The notes beneath the pieces are model-generated. The model worked only from the letters and a program-made list of their open reading frames with translations. It did no database searches and was not told where the DNA came from. 64,000 nt of DNA from Lutibacter sp. (GTDB taxonomy: Bacteria > Bacteroidota > Bacteroidia > Flavobacteriales > Flavobacteriaceae): assembly GCA_027449025.1 (NCBI GenBank), contig DAIDMK010000005.1, positions 62,001 through 126,000 of the forward strand, in the 5' to 3' direction. Positions within the stretch are counted from its first letter, which is position 1; each line of letters opens with the position of its first letter. Positions 61,894-64,000 of the stretch are shown here, piece after piece. A program made the translations under genes and the position numbers.

Positions 61894-62249
61894 AAGTGGA
61901 AAAAGGCATCTTCAAGATGTTCAAGAGTAAGTTTGTTTTGGTTGATGATGATGGCAATAATGTCAAAGCGAACTTCAACATCCAAATCTTTTGAAACCAC
62001 ATATTCATTCACGGCCTCTACCAGCATTTTAATTTTTTTTGAACTCACAAAATCTTGCGGGTTTCCTATATAATCAGATGAACGCGTTTTCACCTCAACA
62101 ATGGCCAAAACCTCATTTTTTCTGGCGATGATGTCAATTTCTGCTTTTTTATAACGCCAATTGCGTTCAACAATTTCATAGCCGTTTTTTTCGAGTTCTT
62201 CCACGGCAAGATCTTCGCCCAATTCTCCTAATTCGTTGTGTTTAGCCAT
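61890..62249 (-). CDS. YraN-family (UPF0102) endonuclease-like protein
   Basis: A 119-residue protein from the start at 62249 (MAKHNELGELGEDLAVEELE). A Holliday-junction-resolvase-like core is seen: GYEIVERNWRYKKAEIDIIA, then VLAIVEVKTRSSDYIGNPQD with the E-x-K motif (about residues 52-54). A longer reading from 62315 adds 22 basic residues encoded by a copy of the GCGC-type repeat, which supports the internal start. Confidence 0.9.
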   Translation of the reverse strand: MAKHNELGELGEDLAVEELEKNGYEIVERNWRYKKAEIDIIARKNEVLAIVEVKTRSSDYIGNPQDFVSSKKIKMLVEAVNEYVVSKDLDVEVRFDIIAIIINQNKLTLEHLEDAFFHF

Positions 62250-62261
62250 TTTTTTAAATTT

Positions 62262-62436
62262 CTTGCACCCAGTGCGCTTTTCTTTGCGTTTATTTGATTT
62301 TATCAAAGATGACAATTTGATATCAATAAATTACGTGTTTTAATCGCAAGTTTCGCAAAGCACGGGATGTGTTTCTTATTAGTTTTTAAAATTACTTGCG
62401 CCCATTGCGCTCTTTCCTTGCGTTGTTTGCGGTTAA
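62262..62436. repeat. ACGCAA/GCGC-type repeats upstream of yraN
   Basis: A unit reading CTTGCACCCAGTGCGC at 62262-62290 recurs at 62395-62424 as CTTGCGCCCATTGCGC with about five differences. The second copy is part of an inverted repeat: TTAATCGCAA (62340-62349) against TTGCGGTTAA (62427-62436). The same inner words occur in the MITE-like element at 36559-36737. Confidence 0.55.
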
Positions 62437-62482
62437 GTTATTTTGCTGATTTATGATGTTTTAATTCAAAAACTATTATTTT

Positions 62483-63379
62483 TTATTGAAATGAAACCTT
62501 CGTTTTAGTTCCCTCAACATCCAAAGTTGCCTTTCTCCCTAAAATCAGCGCCCGGTTATCATCCAAATGACCTGTTGGAAAATTAAAAACCACCGGAAAA
62601 TTATATTCCGAAACACAATCTAAAATAATTTCTTCGGCAGTTTTCCCAAAAGGAACTTCATTGTCGTGCATATTGGTCATCCCTCCAACTACCAAACCTT
62701 TTAAATTATCAAAATAACCGTTTCGTTTCAGGTTCATACACATTCTGTCGATATGGTATAAATATTCATCTAAATCTTCTATAAAAAGTATTTTACCTGC
62801 AGTTTTTATAGAAGATTTACTTCCCAATAAGCTATATAAAACCGATAAATTTCCACCCACAAATTCTCCTGTTGCATTTCCCTTTTTGTTTATTTTCGAA
62901 GAATTAAATTCATAGGATAATTTTTTTCCGAAGAGACCTTTTTTTAAAGTTTCTAAAGCTTGCTTGCTGTTATTCTCAAGATTTATTGGCATGGTTGCAT
63001 GCAATGTTTCTATGCCTAAATTATGGATGTGGCTGTGTAAAACTGTAATATCAGAATAACCAATAATCCATTTTGGTTGTTTTTTTAATGCGGAAAAATT
63101 AAGTTTGTCTATTAGTCGAACCGTTCCGTAACCACCACGCGCGCACCAAATTGCTTTAACTTTTGGGTTGTTTAATAGTTGTTGAAAATCTGCTATTCTT
63201 TTTTCATCCGAAGCAGCAAATTGATTTTCTCCTGAACCAACAGTATCTCCAATAATTATATTTAGTTCCCACTTTTCTAATAATTTAATGGCAGGAATTA
63301 TTTTATCAGATGAAATTTTTCCTGCGGGGGCAACAATGGCAACAGTATCGCCTTTTTGCAAATAGTTGGGTTGCTTCAT
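62483..63379 (-). CDS. LD-carboxypeptidase (S66)
   Basis: A 298-residue serine peptidase that trims the terminal D-alanine of murein tetrapeptides during recycling. DTVAIVAPAGKISSDKIIPA opens it, AIWCARGGYGTVRLIDKL follows, and the nucleophile Ser lies in IIGYSDITVLHSH (about residue 107). The Glu lies in ILFIEDLDEY and the His in FNFPTGHLDDNRAL near the C-terminus. The start at 63379 (MKQPNYLQKGDTVAI) is preferred over 63406, whose extra nine residues are hydrophobic and unlike the family. Divergent from metG. Confidence 0.92.
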   Translation of the reverse strand: MKQPNYLQKGDTVAIVAPAGKISSDKIIPAIKLLEKWELNIIIGDTVGSGENQFAASDEKRIADFQQLLNNPKVKAIWCARGGYGTVRLIDKLNFSALKKQPKWIIGYSDITVLHSHIHNLGIETLHATMPINLENNSKQALETLKKGLFGKKLSYEFNSSKINKKGNATGEFVGGNLSVLYSLLGSKSSIKTAGKILFIEDLDEYLYHIDRMCMNLKRNGYFDNLKGLVVGGMTNMHDNEVPFGKTAEEIILDCVSEYNFPVVFNFPTGHLDDNRALILGRKATLDVEGTKTKVSFQ

Positions 63380-63452
63380 ACATTTAATAAATAAAATATA
63401 ATGCAAATTACGAAAACCGAATCAACTATCCACTTTTCTAGGAAACAATCCT

Positions 63453-63460
63453 TATTTTTG
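63453..63460 (+). promoter_or_regulatory. Probable -7 element of metG
   Basis: TATTTTTG matches TAnnTTTG, 20 bases before the metG ATG. Confidence 0.5.
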
Positions 63461-63480
63461 TGCTACTTAAATAAATTTTG

Positions 63481-64000
63481 ATGAGCAATTCAAAAAAACC
63501 TGCCGCTAAGGCAACAAGATATACCATTACAGCAGCGCTGCCTTACACCAACGGACCAGTTCATATTGGTCATTTGGCGGGTGTTTATGTTCCAGCCGAT
63601 ATATATGCGCGTTATTTACGCCTTACAGGCAACGATGCAATTTTTATTTGCGGATCAGATGAACATGGTGTGCCTATTACGATTAAAGCAAAAAAAGAAG
63701 GTGTTTCTCCGCAAGATGTGGTGGATAAATACCACGCTATTATAAAAAAATCTTTTCAGGATTTTGGAATTTCTTTCGATAATTATTCACGTACATCAGC
63801 TGAAATTCACCATAAAACAGCTTCGGAGTTTTTCAGGAAACTGTATGATGAAGGAAAATTTATTGAAGAAACCAACGAGCAATTGTATGATGAAGAAGCG
63901 AATCAGTTTTTAGCCGACAGATTTGTGGTTGGCACTTGTCCGAAATGCGGCAATGAAGAAAGTTACGGCGATCAATGCGAAAAATGCGGAACTAGCCATA
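63481..64000 (+). CDS. metG: Methionyl-tRNA synthetase, N-terminal part (runs off the window)
   Basis: The first 173 codons of a class I synthetase that charges tRNA-Met. [20 protein letters not shown] contains the HIGH motif. [19 protein letters not shown] follows, and the zinc knuckle reads [18 protein letters not shown] near the end of the visible part. The ATG at 63481 gives [20 protein letters not shown], a short basic lead-in before the conserved core. The frame is open to the last base, and the gene continues beyond 64000. Confidence 0.95.
   Translation, partial: MSNSKKPAAKATRYTITAALPYTNGPVHIGHLAGVYVPADIYARYLRLTGNDAIFICGSDEHGVPITIKAKKEGVSPQDVVDKYHAIIKKSFQDFGISFDNYSRTSAEIHHKTASEFFRKLYDEGKFIEETNEQLYDEEANQFLADRFVVGTCPKCGNEESYGDQCEKCGTSH

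Noticed and set aside
62250-62315. N-terminal extension of YraN
   Set aside because: The extra 22 residues are encoded by a GCGC-type intergenic repeat copy; the Met at 62249 matches the family start.

Overview
The window is a low-GC chromosomal stretch of an aerobic member of the Bacteroidota, most likely Flavobacteriales. Supporting evidence: TAnnTTTG-type -7 promoter elements before many genes, an almost complete absence of strong Shine-Dalgarno sequences, lineage families (DUF6341, DUF6427, DUF4254, PD40 and prolyl-oligopeptidase lipoproteins), a fused KorA, and many dispersed palindromic intergenic repeats. Oxygen-dependent tyrosine breakdown (hppD, hmgA) points to an aerobe. I see no rRNA, tRNA, CRISPR array, prophage or intact insertion sequence.

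Layout. 1-4.5 kb: a DUF4143 ATPase, a PD40-repeat lipoprotein and lepA. 4.6-18.4 kb: the bioenergetic core, made of a divergent dicluster ferredoxin, korAB (2-oxoacid:ferredoxin oxidoreductase), and then an 11-gene complex I operon nuoABCDHIJKLMN without nuoEFG, closed by a small unknown gene. 18.7-31.3 kb (mostly minus strand): DUF3108-M23-pgi, tyrosine catabolism, mrp-nfu Fe-S assembly, an alkyltransferase-like protein, trmB, a DUF6341/DUF6427/upp cluster and a family 9 glycosyltransferase. 31.4-36.6 kb (plus strand): yicC-gmk-nadD, then M23-GH3-MOSC with overlapping ends. 36.7-44 kb: mscL, alr-tdk, two unknown proteins, a D12-class DNA adenine methyltransferase coupled to DUF4254, and a DUF3089 lipoprotein. 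44-56 kb: an AsmA-like protein, thioredoxin, DoxX, prolyl oligopeptidase, an RhlE-type helicase, and a large alanine-rich coiled-coil lipoprotein followed by an outer-membrane barrel. 56-64 kb: a CoA-transferase with a divergent AraC regulator, an orphan group II intron 3' end, SDR, a TlpA-like protein, yraN, an LD-carboxypeptidase and the start of metG.

How it fits together. The most interesting system is fdx-korAB-nuo. The NADH-oxidising module is not encoded here, and a ferredoxin-reducing 2-oxoacid oxidoreductase plus a ferredoxin gene lie directly upstream. The inference is that oxidation of 2-oxoglutarate or a similar 2-oxoacid reduces ferredoxin, which may feed electrons straight into a proton-pumping complex I core in an aerobe. 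The 108-residue protein at the end of the operon is a candidate extra subunit or assembly factor, and NuoM appears to lack a conserved membrane lysine.

Other signals not explained by genes are a degenerate group II intron domain V/VI with no intron around it, a possible pseudoknot RNA after the RhlE gene, a MITE-like element beside mscL, and several families of dispersed palindromes. Functions come from motifs read by eye and recalled family knowledge; no database search was possible.
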